The position numbers were made by a program, and so were the translations under genes. The notes under the pieces were generated by a model. The model searched no databases. It saw only the letters and a list, made by a program, of their open reading frames with translations, and was not told the origin of the DNA. Below, one piece after another: positions 34,919 through 41,684 of a stretch of 49,556 nt of DNA (within the stretch, counting starts at the first letter, position 1; each line of letters starts with the position of its first letter). The stretch comes from a virus: IMG/VR virus record IMGVR_UViG_3300045612_000264, positions 1-49,556 of that record. The stretch is one strand, 5' to 3'.

Positions 34919-35026
34919 AAAGATTATTTTATTTGGCCCCTTCCTTCGCGTCCATTTCTGAAAGCTCTACGGTTTGTTGACCGGGAAGTGACTAGAAACC
35001 TCTAGTCCTATTATTATATAACCACG

Positions 35027-35308
35027 TTAATAAAAGTTTCCGAATTTGGCTACTGGAATATACTCTTTAACAAGATCCGAGTGTATTAGCTGTGGAATTC
35101 TTTTGTATTCTTTGTACCATTTGTTACATACATAGATTTCCTTACCATTTGGATCGTCTATTATTTCGACCACATCATACTCCGCTTCTTCAAAAGGACC
35201 TATAGCTTTAGTAATAACTTTACCTATTACTGGCATTCTTGTTACGTCATCTCCACTATATTCTAAATTTTCTTTTATAGCGAAATCTTTTAGTTTTTTT
35301 ATTTCCAT
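35027..35308 (-). CDS. Small protein with weak capsid-targeting-like N-terminus
   Basis: 93 aa. The start MEIKKLKDFAIKENLEY partly fits the targeting pattern (L-x-x-F-x-x-x-E). The rest looks like a small beta barrel (VITKAIGPFEEAEYDVVEII; KEIYVCNKWYKEYKRI). It overlaps the end of the transglycosylase gene by 10 nt, so they are translated together. About 108 nt upstream of the zinc-ribbon gene (34919-35026) contain only a short inverted repeat (GACTAG/CTAGTC) and no supported gene. Confidence 0.5.
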   Translation of the reverse strand: MEIKKLKDFAIKENLEYSGDDVTRMPVIGKVITKAIGPFEEAEYDVVEIIDDPNGKEIYVCNKWYKEYKRIPQLIHSDLVKEYIPVAKFGNFY

Positions 35309-36147
35309 TTTACAGCATTTATTCCCAGCGGAACGGTGTTAACGTTAGACTGTTTATTTTTTTCGGTGTTTTCTAAATCCTGTTGTTGTATATCTTGATT
35401 TAGATATGGATCTTCTATTGAATCTAACAAGCCTCTATAATATTCTAAAGGTTTTTTAGATCTATACGATTGCGTGTCGGCGAAAGCTCCAGAGAAATTA
35501 CCAAGAATGTAATTATTATTATCATCCTGTTCCTCCTCGCTATTAAAAATCTGATCTATATACTCGTAGTAATCTTTTTTAGATTTACCTCCATCGGAAG
35601 GAAAGCTTTTAAAAGTTTCTACGTTCTTGCCAATTACATAGGAAGGGAATTCCCATTTCCAATCTTTCCTAATTGTTTCGGGATAAAAAGTTATAGATGC
35701 AAAATCGCCCGCTGATAACTCTCCTTTAAGATTCATTTCATTTATCCATGTTTTATAAAAAGCTCTAATTAAATCTAATTGATCAACGTTGCTCATTTCT
35801 AAAACGTCGTTTGGTGAATAATTTTTTCCTGTATCTGGATTAATAAAATTCTTTAGCACAGAGGGAATAAAAGATAGAAGGCCGACTTGGCCTGACATCT
35901 CATCTTTATATTTAGAATCGAATCTGCTCTCGTGAAATATAGTGTGTAAAATCCATTGGGGCTTTACACCAAGCTCCTCTGATATCTTTATTAATTTCTT
36001 TAAAAACTTATTACGATTTTCTTTGATGTAACTCATATAGGGAAGCTCAGTAACAGTTTCCATTTTATACGAGGCGGGGTCTATTTTTTCCACCTTTACA
36101 TTTTCAAATAAAGAAAAGTTTTTAAAGTCTTTTAGATGTCTCAACAT
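35299..36147 (-). CDS. Internal virion lytic transglycosylase (targeting signal + SLT domain)
   Basis: 282 aa. Residues 1-16 (MLRHLKDFKNFSLFEN) match the capsid-targeting pattern, ending in an L-x-E site like that cut by T4 prohead protease. Residues ~45-180 form a soluble lytic transglycosylase domain: WILHTIFHESRFDSKYKDEM contains the catalytic Glu (E73) in the ES motif, followed by GQVGLLSFIPSVL (the usual GxxGLxQxxP) and ASITFYP. These enzymes cut the MurNAc-GlcNAc bond to form anhydromuropeptides. The C-terminus is low-complexity and acidic. An ejected peptidoglycan-opening protein is the best reading. Confidence 0.75.
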   Translation of the reverse strand: MLRHLKDFKNFSLFENVKVEKIDPASYKMETVTELPYMSYIKENRNKFLKKLIKISEELGVKPQWILHTIFHESRFDSKYKDEMSGQVGLLSFIPSVLKNFINPDTGKNYSPNDVLEMSNVDQLDLIRAFYKTWINEMNLKGELSAGDFASITFYPETIRKDWKWEFPSYVIGKNVETFKSFPSDGGKSKKDYYEYIDQIFNSEEEQDDNNNYILGNFSGAFADTQSYRSKKPLEYYRGLLDSIEDPYLNQDIQQQDLENTEKNKQSNVNTVPLGINAVKWK

Positions 36148-36157
36148 CCATTATATA

Positions 36158-36961
36158 TCATCGAATCAAATTCTTAAGCATAGGTTTTTCTGAAGCCCAT
36201 GCGTGTAAAGATGTTATGTGCATTGTTAACATTCCTGGTTTAACATCTTTCCAGTTTTCTTGATCTTTTTTCTTACACTCCTCAATAAGCCAAAACACCT
36301 TCTTAGCACATAAATAGATATCATCTCTAAAGTGTCTAAAGAAATCACAGGATCTAATATAATAAACTACATGAACCCAATCATCTCTTCTTATAAAGTG
36401 ATACCCTATTGTACAAGGAACTCTTTCTCCGTGGACGGAGCCTGTGTCTTCCGGATACCATATCGGAAGAAATGCTTGCCTAGTAAAAGGTTCTCTAACC
36501 ATAAGATTAATAACATCTGCAAAATCCCCATAATGGTATCTTATTCCTTTTAATGTTACCCCAGATTTTCTAGTTGGTGAATCCTCTTCACCATATTTTC
36601 CCCATATTCTTTCTGGATATGTATGTGAGAATTTTTCATACCCCCCGAATTCAGTATTATTTTTCTGTGCATAAGGCCAGCGAACGTGTGAGGGCGGAGG
36701 ATTAAGAGGGGATCTACTAACTCTTTCCTCGAAATGTTCATCTGCCCAAGCAAAATTTGGTTTTATCTGCTCTCCAATAACTTTGATATCTGGAGACATC
36801 TGACACGAAAAGGATAAGTTCAACGTCTCGATCATAGCATATTTAGGATCGTGTTTAATCTCTTTTCCTTGCCATTTTTCAGTATGGACAGTATAAGAAT
36901 AATCATACATTTGTTCAGCGGTCCATCTAATGACATCATTGAATCTCCCAAATTTTTTCAT
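36158..36961 (-). CDS. dCMP hydroxymethylase-like (thymidylate synthase fold)
   Basis: 267 aa. Thymidylate-synthase family motifs: FSHTYPERIWGKYGE, REPFTRQAFLPIWYPED (Arg cluster), the catalytic Cys in VPCTIGYHF (C183), YYIRSCDFFRHFRDDIYL (RS-x-D phosphate/base site) and ITSLHAWASEKPM. At the position of the Asn that selects uracil in ThyA (RSxDxxxGxPFN) the sequence has Asp (D214, FRDD), as T4 gp42 does (FRND). That substitution gives dCMP preference, so formation of 5-hydroxymethyl-dCMP is predicted. A dUMP enzyme is less likely. Its partner dCMP deaminase is at 10653. Confidence 0.75.
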   Translation of the reverse strand: MKKFGRFNDVIRWTAEQMYDYSYTVHTEKWQGKEIKHDPKYAMIETLNLSFSCQMSPDIKVIGEQIKPNFAWADEHFEERVSRSPLNPPPSHVRWPYAQKNNTEFGGYEKFSHTYPERIWGKYGEEDSPTRKSGVTLKGIRYHYGDFADVINLMVREPFTRQAFLPIWYPEDTGSVHGERVPCTIGYHFIRRDDWVHVVYYIRSCDFFRHFRDDIYLCAKKVFWLIEECKKKDQENWKDVKPGMLTMHITSLHAWASEKPMLKNLIR

Positions 36962-37004
36962 TTATGCTATTTTATTTATTATATGGTGCTTTTTTAAAGG
37001 TTTC

Positions 37005-38069
37005 CTATTTATGAAATCTATCAAACGAATTTTTTGATATTTTATTGAACCGCACTTTGCCAATAAATTCTCCTATAGTAAGACAATCCGTATAACTCAT
37101 TGCAGATTTTAGATAATCTTGAAAATTTTCACACCAACTACTCAATGTGTATTCAACTTGCTGCATTTTATAAATCCCTTCAGATGTTTTTAATTCGGTT
37201 TTACCTAGACTTTTTTGCACATCCTTAGTTGACATTCCTCTAAACTTTTTAAAAAATTTCTTTCCCGCTTCGAACTGTAAAAGAACATAGATTGAATATT
37301 GATCTACCTTATCCCCCGGTTCTTTCCAAGATCCATGATCCTTATTCTCCTCGTATGTTTCTCCACAGCTTTCTAAAGCCTTATTAAATATACTTCCAAG
37401 CATTACATAGTCAGCTCCTAGCGCTAAAGCTTTTATAACATCAGCATATTTCTTGAATCCTCCGTCTGCTACTATTTTAGTTGAAAGGTTTCTTTCTTGT
37501 TGTATCTTAGCAGTTTCATGGATAAGTGATGCCATTGGATATCCTACCCCAGTCTGTACTGTCGTTAAACACCCAGCTCCGTTACCAATCCCCATTCTAA
37601 CATAATCAGCTCCAGCATTAGCTAATGATAAAAACGTATAAGGATTTGCACAATTACCTACCATTATAACTAGGCTTCTCCCATAAATCCCTTTAGACTG
37701 TTCTAACAATTCTTTTACTATATTCATGTGACCGTTAGCTATATCAATTAGGGCATAAGCTTTTTCACCTAATCCTATATTAGCTCTGTTGTTTATGAAT
37801 ATTTTTTTAAAGTCGTCCAATCCATAAGAAAACCAAACTTTTGGATCTATTGAAACGTCTATGAGAGTGTATTCAGTTTTTCTTGGTATAATACTATAAA
37901 TTTTGTTGGAATTAAAAACTAAATAGTTTTCCATGCTAATAACAGTGTCCATCGGAGCAGTAAAAAGGGGAAGCATTTGCTTTTCGTCAAAAACATCCAC
38001 TTTTTTTCTGGATAGTATTCCTGTGTGCATTTCTGGTTCTATGAGTATATCGTCAAAATCAAATAACAT
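37005..38069 (-). CDS. GMP reductase/IMP dehydrogenase family enzyme
   Basis: 354 aa, the length of GMP reductase (about 346) and too short for an IMPDH with CBS domains. Motifs: FDFDDILIEP start, LFTAPMDTVIS, DYVRMGIGNGAGCLTTV with the catalytic Cys loop, TGVGYPMAS (the KTGVGYP form typical of GuaC), TKIVADGGFKKYADVIKALA and DYVMLGSIF, then KFFKKFRGMSTKDVQ (flap-like R/YGMSS). GuaC converts GMP to IMP with NADPH; IMPDH runs the opposite step with NAD+. The lineage is clear and the direction is not certain. It may rebalance purine nucleotides or support base modification. Confidence 0.75.
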   Translation of the reverse strand: MLFDFDDILIEPEMHTGILSRKKVDVFDEKQMLPLFTAPMDTVISMENYLVFNSNKIYSIIPRKTEYTLIDVSIDPKVWFSYGLDDFKKIFINNRANIGLGEKAYALIDIANGHMNIVKELLEQSKGIYGRSLVIMVGNCANPYTFLSLANAGADYVRMGIGNGAGCLTTVQTGVGYPMASLIHETAKIQQERNLSTKIVADGGFKKYADVIKALALGADYVMLGSIFNKALESCGETYEENKDHGSWKEPGDKVDQYSIYVLLQFEAGKKFFKKFRGMSTKDVQKSLGKTELKTSEGIYKMQQVEYTLSSWCENFQDYLKSAMSYTDCLTIGEFIGKVRFNKISKNSFDRFHK

Positions 38070-38108
38070 AATTTTATTTTTTACTTACATTATAGAGGGA
38101 TCACACAT

Positions 38109-38137
38109 AAAAAATCCAATAAATTCTAGGATTTTTT
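38109..38137 (-). terminator. Intrinsic terminator after HNH gene
   Basis: Minus strand AAAAAATCC-tagaatttatt-GGATTTTTT: 9 bp, A/T-rich. It lies just after the stop of the gene ending at 38140. Confidence 0.55.
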
Positions 38138-38139
38138 AA

Positions 38140-38628
38140 CTATTCTGGTAAATATGCTGTCCAGACATCTATCCCCTTTGAAAAATTCTTGATAAAATAC
38201 CCATATCCCGGCTTAAATGGTTTGTGTCTCATTTTCATTCCAGCTTCCTCTGGGGTTCTGTCTCCCTTTTTACTGTTGCATTTTGAACAACAAGTAGCAA
38301 GATTTTCCCAAGTGTTTATACCTCCTCTAGATTTAGGTCTGACGTGATCTATGGTGAGTTGCTTCGTAGAATCGCAGTATAAGCACTTTAATTCGTCTCT
38401 CTTAAATATGTTCTCCCTCGTGGGTTTTAGCTTCTTAAAAGGCAAAACAACGTACTGTAGAAGCCTTATAACTGAAGGTCTTTTGTAAATTTTTTGGTCA
38501 GTAACTATAGGATTTTCTTCATCATGCTCTAGTATTTCAGCTTTACCTTTGTATACAAGTTTAAATCCCCGAGCAAAGTCGGTAACGCTTACTGGCGTAA
38601 AGTCATTATTTAATACTAGCACTTTCAT
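38140..38628 (-). CDS. HNH endonuclease (free-standing)
   Basis: 162 aa. Zinc-type HNH: KCLYCDSTKQLTIDHVRPKS, then RGGINTWENLATCCSKCNSK, with two CxxC pairs and the D-H...N...C/H core. The N-terminal half (MKVLVLNNDFTPVSVTDFAR; KRPSVIRLLQYVVLP) matches the widespread bacterial HNH protein family, many of unknown role. Full length and intact, unlike the other endonuclease pieces in the tRNA region. Confidence 0.85.
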   Translation of the reverse strand: MKVLVLNNDFTPVSVTDFARGFKLVYKGKAEILEHDEENPIVTDQKIYKRPSVIRLLQYVVLPFKKLKPTRENIFKRDELKCLYCDSTKQLTIDHVRPKSRGGINTWENLATCCSKCNSKKGDRTPEEAGMKMRHKPFKPGYGYFIKNFSKGIDVWTAYLPE

Positions 38629-38667
38629 AACTACATTTTTACATACTGGTCTTCTTATTTATCTTTG

Positions 38668-38740
38668 TTTTTCCCCAAAGATTCGAACCTCGATTCTGTG
38701 GACCAAAACCACATGTCCTGCCAATTAGATGAGTGGAAAA
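38668..38740 (-). tRNA. tRNA-Gln (UUG), weak D arm
   Basis: Minus strand. Acceptor TTTTCC/GGAAAA, anticodon stem TGTGG/CCACA with loop TTTTGGT (anticodon TTG), T arm CGAGG-TTCGAAT-CTTTG with two wobbles. The D stem does not pair canonically, so the gene may be degenerate. Last of the downstream tRNA group. Confidence 0.6.
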
Positions 38741-38789
38741 TATGAGCCTTCGACGTATCGAATCAATGCTTATCTATATGTCAATGTTG

Positions 38790-38875
38790 CGGAAAGAACT
38801 GGGATCGAACCAGATACCAATTAAGGTACGATTCGCTTAGCAGGCGAGCCCCGTCACCGTCTGGGGTTACTTTCC
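38790..38875 (-). tRNA. tRNA-Ser (GCU)
   Basis: 86 nt. Acceptor GGAAAG/CTTTCC, anticodon loop CTGCTAA (GCT), long variable arm with GTACC/GGTAT, T arm CTGG-TTCGATC-CCAG, discriminator G. Typical serine tRNA. Confidence 0.88.
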
Positions 38876-39012
38876 TTTTTTGAGTATTTTTTTAATTTTT
38901 TTAAATATTGCTTTACTAATTGTAAAACTATACCCCTCTCTTCTAAAATTTTCTTTACTTGATGCTAAAGTTCCTTTTACTATTACTCTTTTATCAATGG
39001 GCTTTATTTTTT
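38867..39012 (-). pseudogene. Endonuclease-tail fragment between tRNAs
   Basis: Open frame of 48 codons without a start codon, after an in-frame TAA at 39013-39015. Product contains VIVKGTLASSKENFRREGYS, then FTISKAIFKKIKKILKKG, a basic helical tail like those of HNH homing proteins. The stop is the TAA formed at the 5' end of tRNA-Ser(GCU) (GGAAAGTAA). A second fragment at 41915 ends the same way in tRNA-Ile. Probably a relic of homing-element insertion next to tRNAs. Confidence 0.45.
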
Positions 39013-39023
39013 AATTTTTTGGG

Positions 39024-39092
39024 GTCACGACTAAATTCGAACCAGTGTAATCGGTTTTGCAGACCGCCGCCTAACCACTCGGCCACGCGACC
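39024..39092 (-). tRNA. tRNA-Cys (GCA)
   Basis: Acceptor GGTCGCG/CGTGACC, D arm with GAGTGGTTAGGC, anticodon loop CTGCAAA (GCA), T arm ACTGG-TTCGAAT-TTAGT. The 3' end reads ACCCCA, so CCA may be partly encoded. Confidence 0.88.
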
Positions 39093-39101
39093 TTATTTTA
39101 G

Positions 39102-39174
39102 AAGCCGCGACTCGATTTGAACGAGTATCTGATGATCCGTAGTCACCAATTCTAATCCATTGAACTACAGGGCC
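39102..39174 (-). tRNA. tRNA-Arg (ACG)
   Basis: 73 nt. D arm GTTC-AATGGATTA-GAAT, anticodon stem GGTGA/TCATC with loop CTACGGA (ACG), T arm ACTCG-TTCAAAT-CGAGT. The acceptor has one mismatch and wobbles. A34 would need conversion to inosine by host TadA. Confidence 0.8.
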
Positions 39175-39179
39175 AGCTG

Positions 39180-39253
39180 CACAAAGGGTGGGACTAGAAC
39201 CCACAACCCCTGGTTTTGGAGACCAGTGCTCTATTCAATTAAGCTACCGATGT
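39180..39253 (-). tRNA. tRNA-Trp (CCA)
   Basis: 74 nt. Anticodon stem CTGGT/ACCAG with loop CTCCAAA (CCA), T arm GTGGG-TTCTAGT-CCCAC, U8-A9 present. The acceptor stem has two mismatches. First tRNA after the pseudoknot RNA. Confidence 0.82.
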
Positions 39254-39255
39254 GT

Positions 39256-39376
39256 GTAAAGGAAAGAGGAACATGGTTGCGTGGACATCCCCTTTTACGA
39301 TTGGCTTTACTTAGGTGTATATCTTCCAACTCCGATGATTCCAGCCGATATACACTCTCGTGCTATTGGAATCATC
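39256..39376 (-). ncRNA. Structured RNA with H-type pseudoknot upstream of tRNA-Trp
   Basis: Two perfect helices interlock: GTGTATATC/GATATACAC (39315-39323 with 39347-39355, 9 bp) and GATGATTCCA/TGGAATCATC (39334-39343 with 39367-39376, 10 bp). Linkers are 10, 3 and 11 nt, which is classic H-type geometry. A further hairpin follows: GTAAAAGGGGA with TCCTCTT-tcc-TTTAC (39288-39298/39256-39270). The element lies between a boxA-like sequence (39400-39413) and tRNA-Trp on the minus strand, so it is probably co-transcribed with the tRNAs. No ORF is present. The fold works on either strand; the minus strand is chosen from context. Known families were not recognised. Confidence 0.65.
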
Positions 39377-39399
39377 CTTCCCCAATCAACCTTTGTCAA

Positions 39400-39413
39400 G
39401 TATGTTAAAGAAC
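39400..39413 (-). promoter_or_regulatory. boxA-like antitermination element
   Basis: GTTCTTTAACATAC on the minus strand, compared with E. coli rrn boxA TGCTCTTTAACA. The same 14 nt recur exactly at 48727-48740, before the Y-RNA-like array, and a variant (ATGTTCTTTGAAAT) precedes the second tRNA group. It directly follows the U-tract of a terminator. Confidence 0.5.
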
Positions 39414-39414
39414 A

Positions 39415-39448
39415 AATAAAAAAGGCTTCAAAATAATCGAAGCCTTTT
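39415..39448 (-). terminator. Intrinsic terminator
   Basis: Minus strand AAGGCTTC-gattatttt-GAAGCCTT then T6. It ends the short transcript from the promoter at 39621 and abuts the boxA-like element. Confidence 0.8.
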
Positions 39449-39477
39449 CCAAAATATCTATTTATGATCTCCTGTAT

Positions 39478-39585
39478 CTAGCTTCGATCGGGTTTTTTCC
39501 CCTTAGCCCAAAACGCCACCGTTTGATAACAGCCATTAATCTGACTTTTCATGCGGGTGATGTTATGTTTACTACAGTTTTTCAT
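39478..39585 (-). CDS. 35-aa microprotein between host-type promoter and terminator
   Basis: ATG at 39585, TAG at 39478-39480. Product MKNCSKHNITRMKSQINGCY, then QTVAFWAKGKKPDRS: basic, two Cys, no similarity recognised. Support comes from context: a host-type promoter whose -7 box lies 36 nt upstream of the ATG, and a strong terminator 30 nt after the stop. The transcript holds nothing else. It could instead be a small RNA with a chance ORF. Confidence 0.45.
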   Translation of the reverse strand: MKNCSKHNITRMKSQINGCYQTVAFWAKGKKPDRS

Positions 39586-39620
39586 TCTTTCTTAAATATC
39601 TTTATTCTGATATTGTTTCA

Positions 39621-39657
39621 CAAATTTAAAACAATTATTTTGAATAAAAAATGATTC
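39621..39657 (-). promoter_or_regulatory. Host-type early promoter P1
   Basis: GAATCATTTTTT-17 nt-TAAATTTG-TGAAACAA on the minus strand. TAAATTTG fits the Bacteroidota -7 consensus TAnnTTTG. The upstream T-rich box is shared with P2 and P3. Confidence 0.65.
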
Positions 39658-39669
39658 TTGATATTTTTA

Positions 39670-40065
39670 TTAATATTCTGGCTCGATTATTTCCATTCTG
39701 CCAATATATCCACACTCAGACACTTCAGATATTTCACTGAATTTATAATCTACATTTGTTGATTCGTAGGAGTTATAAAAGATTTCGGAATTTTTTTCAA
39801 TTTTCCCTTCCCTTAATAATCTTACTATTTCATCAATTCCTTCCTCTTCCAATTTCTCGCTAACTATCTCCAAAGCATCTTCATAATTTTGTGTACTCGG
39901 ACTTCCCTCTTCATCTCCATCCATAACTTTATAAAACATTGATAAAGCAAAAACTACTGCTTCTTTTTCTGTTTTACCAGTTCCGACAGATGTAAATATT
40001 GTCTTAGCATCTGGGTTAGTGTGATCTACATCCATCGTAAATCTTTTTAAAACTTGTTTCCCCAT
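39670..40065 (-). CDS. Hypothetical early protein
   Basis: 131 aa from the ATG at 40065 (MGKQVLKRFTMDVDH). An in-frame ATG at 40095 would lie almost on the transcription start of the promoter at 40107, so the inner ATG is preferred. The fold looks like a small alpha/beta domain: VGTGKTEKEAVVFALSMFYK (a dsRBD-like or acyl-carrier-like helix), then acidic helices (YEDALEIVSEKLEEEGIDEI) and a beta-rich end. The GTGKT here is not a Walker A in context. Function unknown. Confidence 0.55.
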   Translation of the reverse strand: MGKQVLKRFTMDVDHTNPDAKTIFTSVGTGKTEKEAVVFALSMFYKVMDGDEEGSPSTQNYEDALEIVSEKLEEEGIDEIVRLLREGKIEKNSEIFYNSYESTNVDYKFSEISEVSECGYIGRMEIIEPEY

Positions 40066-40106
40066 AATAAAATTTTTAATGTTAAACTTATACATACACT
40101 ATATCA

Positions 40107-40143
40107 CAAAAGTAGGGAAATATAACGGCCCTAAAAAAAGATC
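40107..40143 (-). promoter_or_regulatory. Host-type early promoter P4
   Basis: AGATCTTTTTTT-18 nt-TACTTTTG-TGATATAG on the minus strand. Same spacing as P2 and P3, and TACTTTTG fits TAnnTTTG. The upstream box is a variant (AGATC for GAATCA). Confidence 0.5.
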
Positions 40144-40174
40144 TTTAAGGTTTAGTTGAAAATTTAACGATTTT

Positions 40175-40188
40175 CCCCCCCCCCCCCC
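40175..40188 (+). repeat. Poly-C tract (C14)
   Basis: Fourteen consecutive C (G14 on the minus strand) in very AT-rich DNA, between two divergent genes and about 30 nt upstream of the plus-strand late-type box at 40219. A slippage-prone tract in such a place could alter promoter spacing; its true length may also be uncertain from sequencing. Confidence 0.9.
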
Positions 40189-40218
40189 TTATTTTATTAA
40201 AAAAACACAATCCTAGTT

Positions 40219-40228
40219 GGGATATATA
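40219..40228 (+). promoter_or_regulatory. Late-type promoter box GGATATATA
   Basis: TTGGGATATATAGATAAAAGAC on the plus strand, about 16 nt before the ATG at 40244. Confidence 0.5.
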
Positions 40229-40243
40229 GATAAAAGACAAGAA

Positions 40244-41155
40244 ATGCAAAGAATTAAGCTATTTGAAAGTTTTTCTACCGAGGAACAGGAAATACAAAAG
40301 GTTTACGAGAATTGGTGTAATAAAAATCAATCTCTTATTTCTAGATTATACTCTATAAATGAGGCGGATGAGTACGGAAACGAGGAGGAAGAAACCTTAG
40401 ATTGGCTAGATGATGAGACATTAAGTCCAGGAGAAATGACCGCTTTAGAAAGAGATCTACAAGTAATATCTAAGTCTCAACTTGCCGCTTTATATTTAAA
40501 AGCACTAGGACAACACGAATTTGGTGATCCAGAGAGATTAAGGGGTAGGAGAAGGAGAGAAGAATTGATTAGGGAGGACGTTTATGTTACAAGAATACGA
40601 GGAATAGAAAATTTCTGCAGTGAAGACTACAGTACAGGTAGGCTTTTTATAAGACCTAGCGCTCTTTCTGATGCTATTGGACTAGAATCTTTAGGCACCA
40701 CAACTAGAACAGTTAACAAATTTAGATTGTTAATGGATGGGGAATTCGGTGGAAGATACGATGAAGTTGTTTATAAAAAAATAATAGATGCCTTTAATTA
40801 TTTAAGCAATCAATCAGTAGAGGTAGTACAGAATATAGCTGCAGAGGCAATACAAAATGCTGATGAGTTTACTATGCAAAGATCAAGACTAAAAGAAACT
40901 GGTATTTCAAAAGCTGATTCCCTAGTAATAGGAAAATCTATGTATTCAATTTTTAAAGATTTTTTCAACGAGCCTTTCTTTAAGAAGGATGTATGTAAAA
41001 TCCAAAATATAGTGGTAAAAAAAATGGGGGAAACTAAAAGATTACCAGCGGATCAACTACTTAACTGCTATAAAAATTATCTGATTGATCAAAAAATGCT
41101 AAATAAATTTCACTGGTGTGATCTTTATAAAAAATCAGACTACGGAGTATACTAA
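40244..41155 (+). CDS. Putative internal (capsid-targeted) protein
   Basis: 303 aa from the ATG at 40244; an upstream TTG at 40217 lies inside the promoter box and is rejected. The N-terminus MQRIKLFESFSTEEQEIQK fits the capsid-targeting pattern (compare T4 MKTYQEFIAE). The rest is helical and charged (LSPGEMTALERDLQVISKSQ; RLRGRRRREELIRED), with a C-terminal Cys-containing part (KDVCKIQNIVVKKMGE). No enzymatic motif recognised. It ends 21 nt into the convergent gene at 41135. Lone plus-strand gene with a late-type box. Confidence 0.55.
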   Translation: MQRIKLFESFSTEEQEIQKVYENWCNKNQSLISRLYSINEADEYGNEEEETLDWLDDETLSPGEMTALERDLQVISKSQLAALYLKALGQHEFGDPERLRGRRRREELIREDVYVTRIRGIENFCSEDYSTGRLFIRPSALSDAIGLESLGTTTRTVNKFRLLMDGEFGGRYDEVVYKKIIDAFNYLSNQSVEVVQNIAAEAIQNADEFTMQRSRLKETGISKADSLVIGKSMYSIFKDFFNEPFFKKDVCKIQNIVVKKMGETKRLPADQLLNCYKNYLIDQKMLNKFHWCDLYKKSDYGVY

Positions 41156-41626
41156 TCCAATATAGAAGATTACATGGAGCGCTGCTATGAATAATAAAAA
41201 TTTATAGTGGCGCTTTAAGTATACAAAAGGATTATTACAATCAACATATTTTACTCTCTCATAAAAATATCTACATCGATCAGAATCGGAGAATTCAAAG
41301 TTCATTCCAGTCCTATCTAAAAGATCCGAATTTTCTTTAGCCTCCCAATTGTAATGTATCTCATCTATCATACACATTTCTAGTACTGTTTCCCTAGTTA
41401 ATATTATTCTCCGATGTTCGGCAATAAGAATAAATGAAAAAATAGGGGCTAAAAAATAAGTTCCCAAGAAGTATTCTAATGTAGAAGAAAAAAGTATTAG
41501 AAACGAATAAAATACTATGCTTGATTTTTTAGTGGTAAAGAACACAGGGATTGAACCAAACATCATAGAGGTTTCCTCACATTCGTTGTACAGCGACACG
41601 TAAAAATCTTCTGATTTATCTAACAT
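41135..41626 (-). CDS. Membrane protein under host-type promoter
   Basis: 163 aa from the ATG at 41626 (MLDKSEDFYVSLYNECEE). The frame is open to an ATG at 41686, but that lies upstream of the promoter at 41647-41684. Membrane helices: VFYSFLILFSSTLEYFLG, YFLAPIFSFILIAEHRR and, at the end, YKFLLFIAALHVIFYIGLVY. A cytosolic segment with MCMIDEIHYNWEAKENSD separates them. Function unknown; expression is probably early. Confidence 0.6.
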   Translation of the reverse strand: MLDKSEDFYVSLYNECEETSMMFGSIPVFFTTKKSSIVFYSFLILFSSTLEYFLGTYFLAPIFSFILIAEHRRIILTRETVLEMCMIDEIHYNWEAKENSDLLDRTGMNFEFSDSDRCRYFYERVKYVDCNNPFVYLKRHYKFLLFIAALHVIFYIGLVYSVV

Positions 41627-41646
41627 TTTAATTAATTTTTGTTTTA

Positions 41647-41684
41647 CAAAGATAGAAATTGCCAAAGAATATAAAAAATGATTC
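41647..41684 (-). promoter_or_regulatory. Host-type early promoter P3
   Basis: GAATCATTTTTT-18 nt-TATCTTTG-TAAAACAA on the minus strand, 21 nt before the ATG at 41626. Confidence 0.65.

Noticed and set aside
34919-35026. Short GC-richer ORF pieces upstream of the zinc-ribbon gene
   Set aside because: Open frames here are under 25 codons, lack starts or are cut by stops; only a 6-bp inverted repeat is visible.
39670-40065. P-loop NTPase because of GTGKT
   Set aside because: The GTGKT is followed by E-K-E-A in a small domain with no Walker B or further NTPase motifs.
40217-40243. TTG start at 40217 for the 303-aa gene
   Set aside because: It falls inside the GGATATATA promoter box; the ATG at 40244 gives the conserved targeting-like N-terminus.
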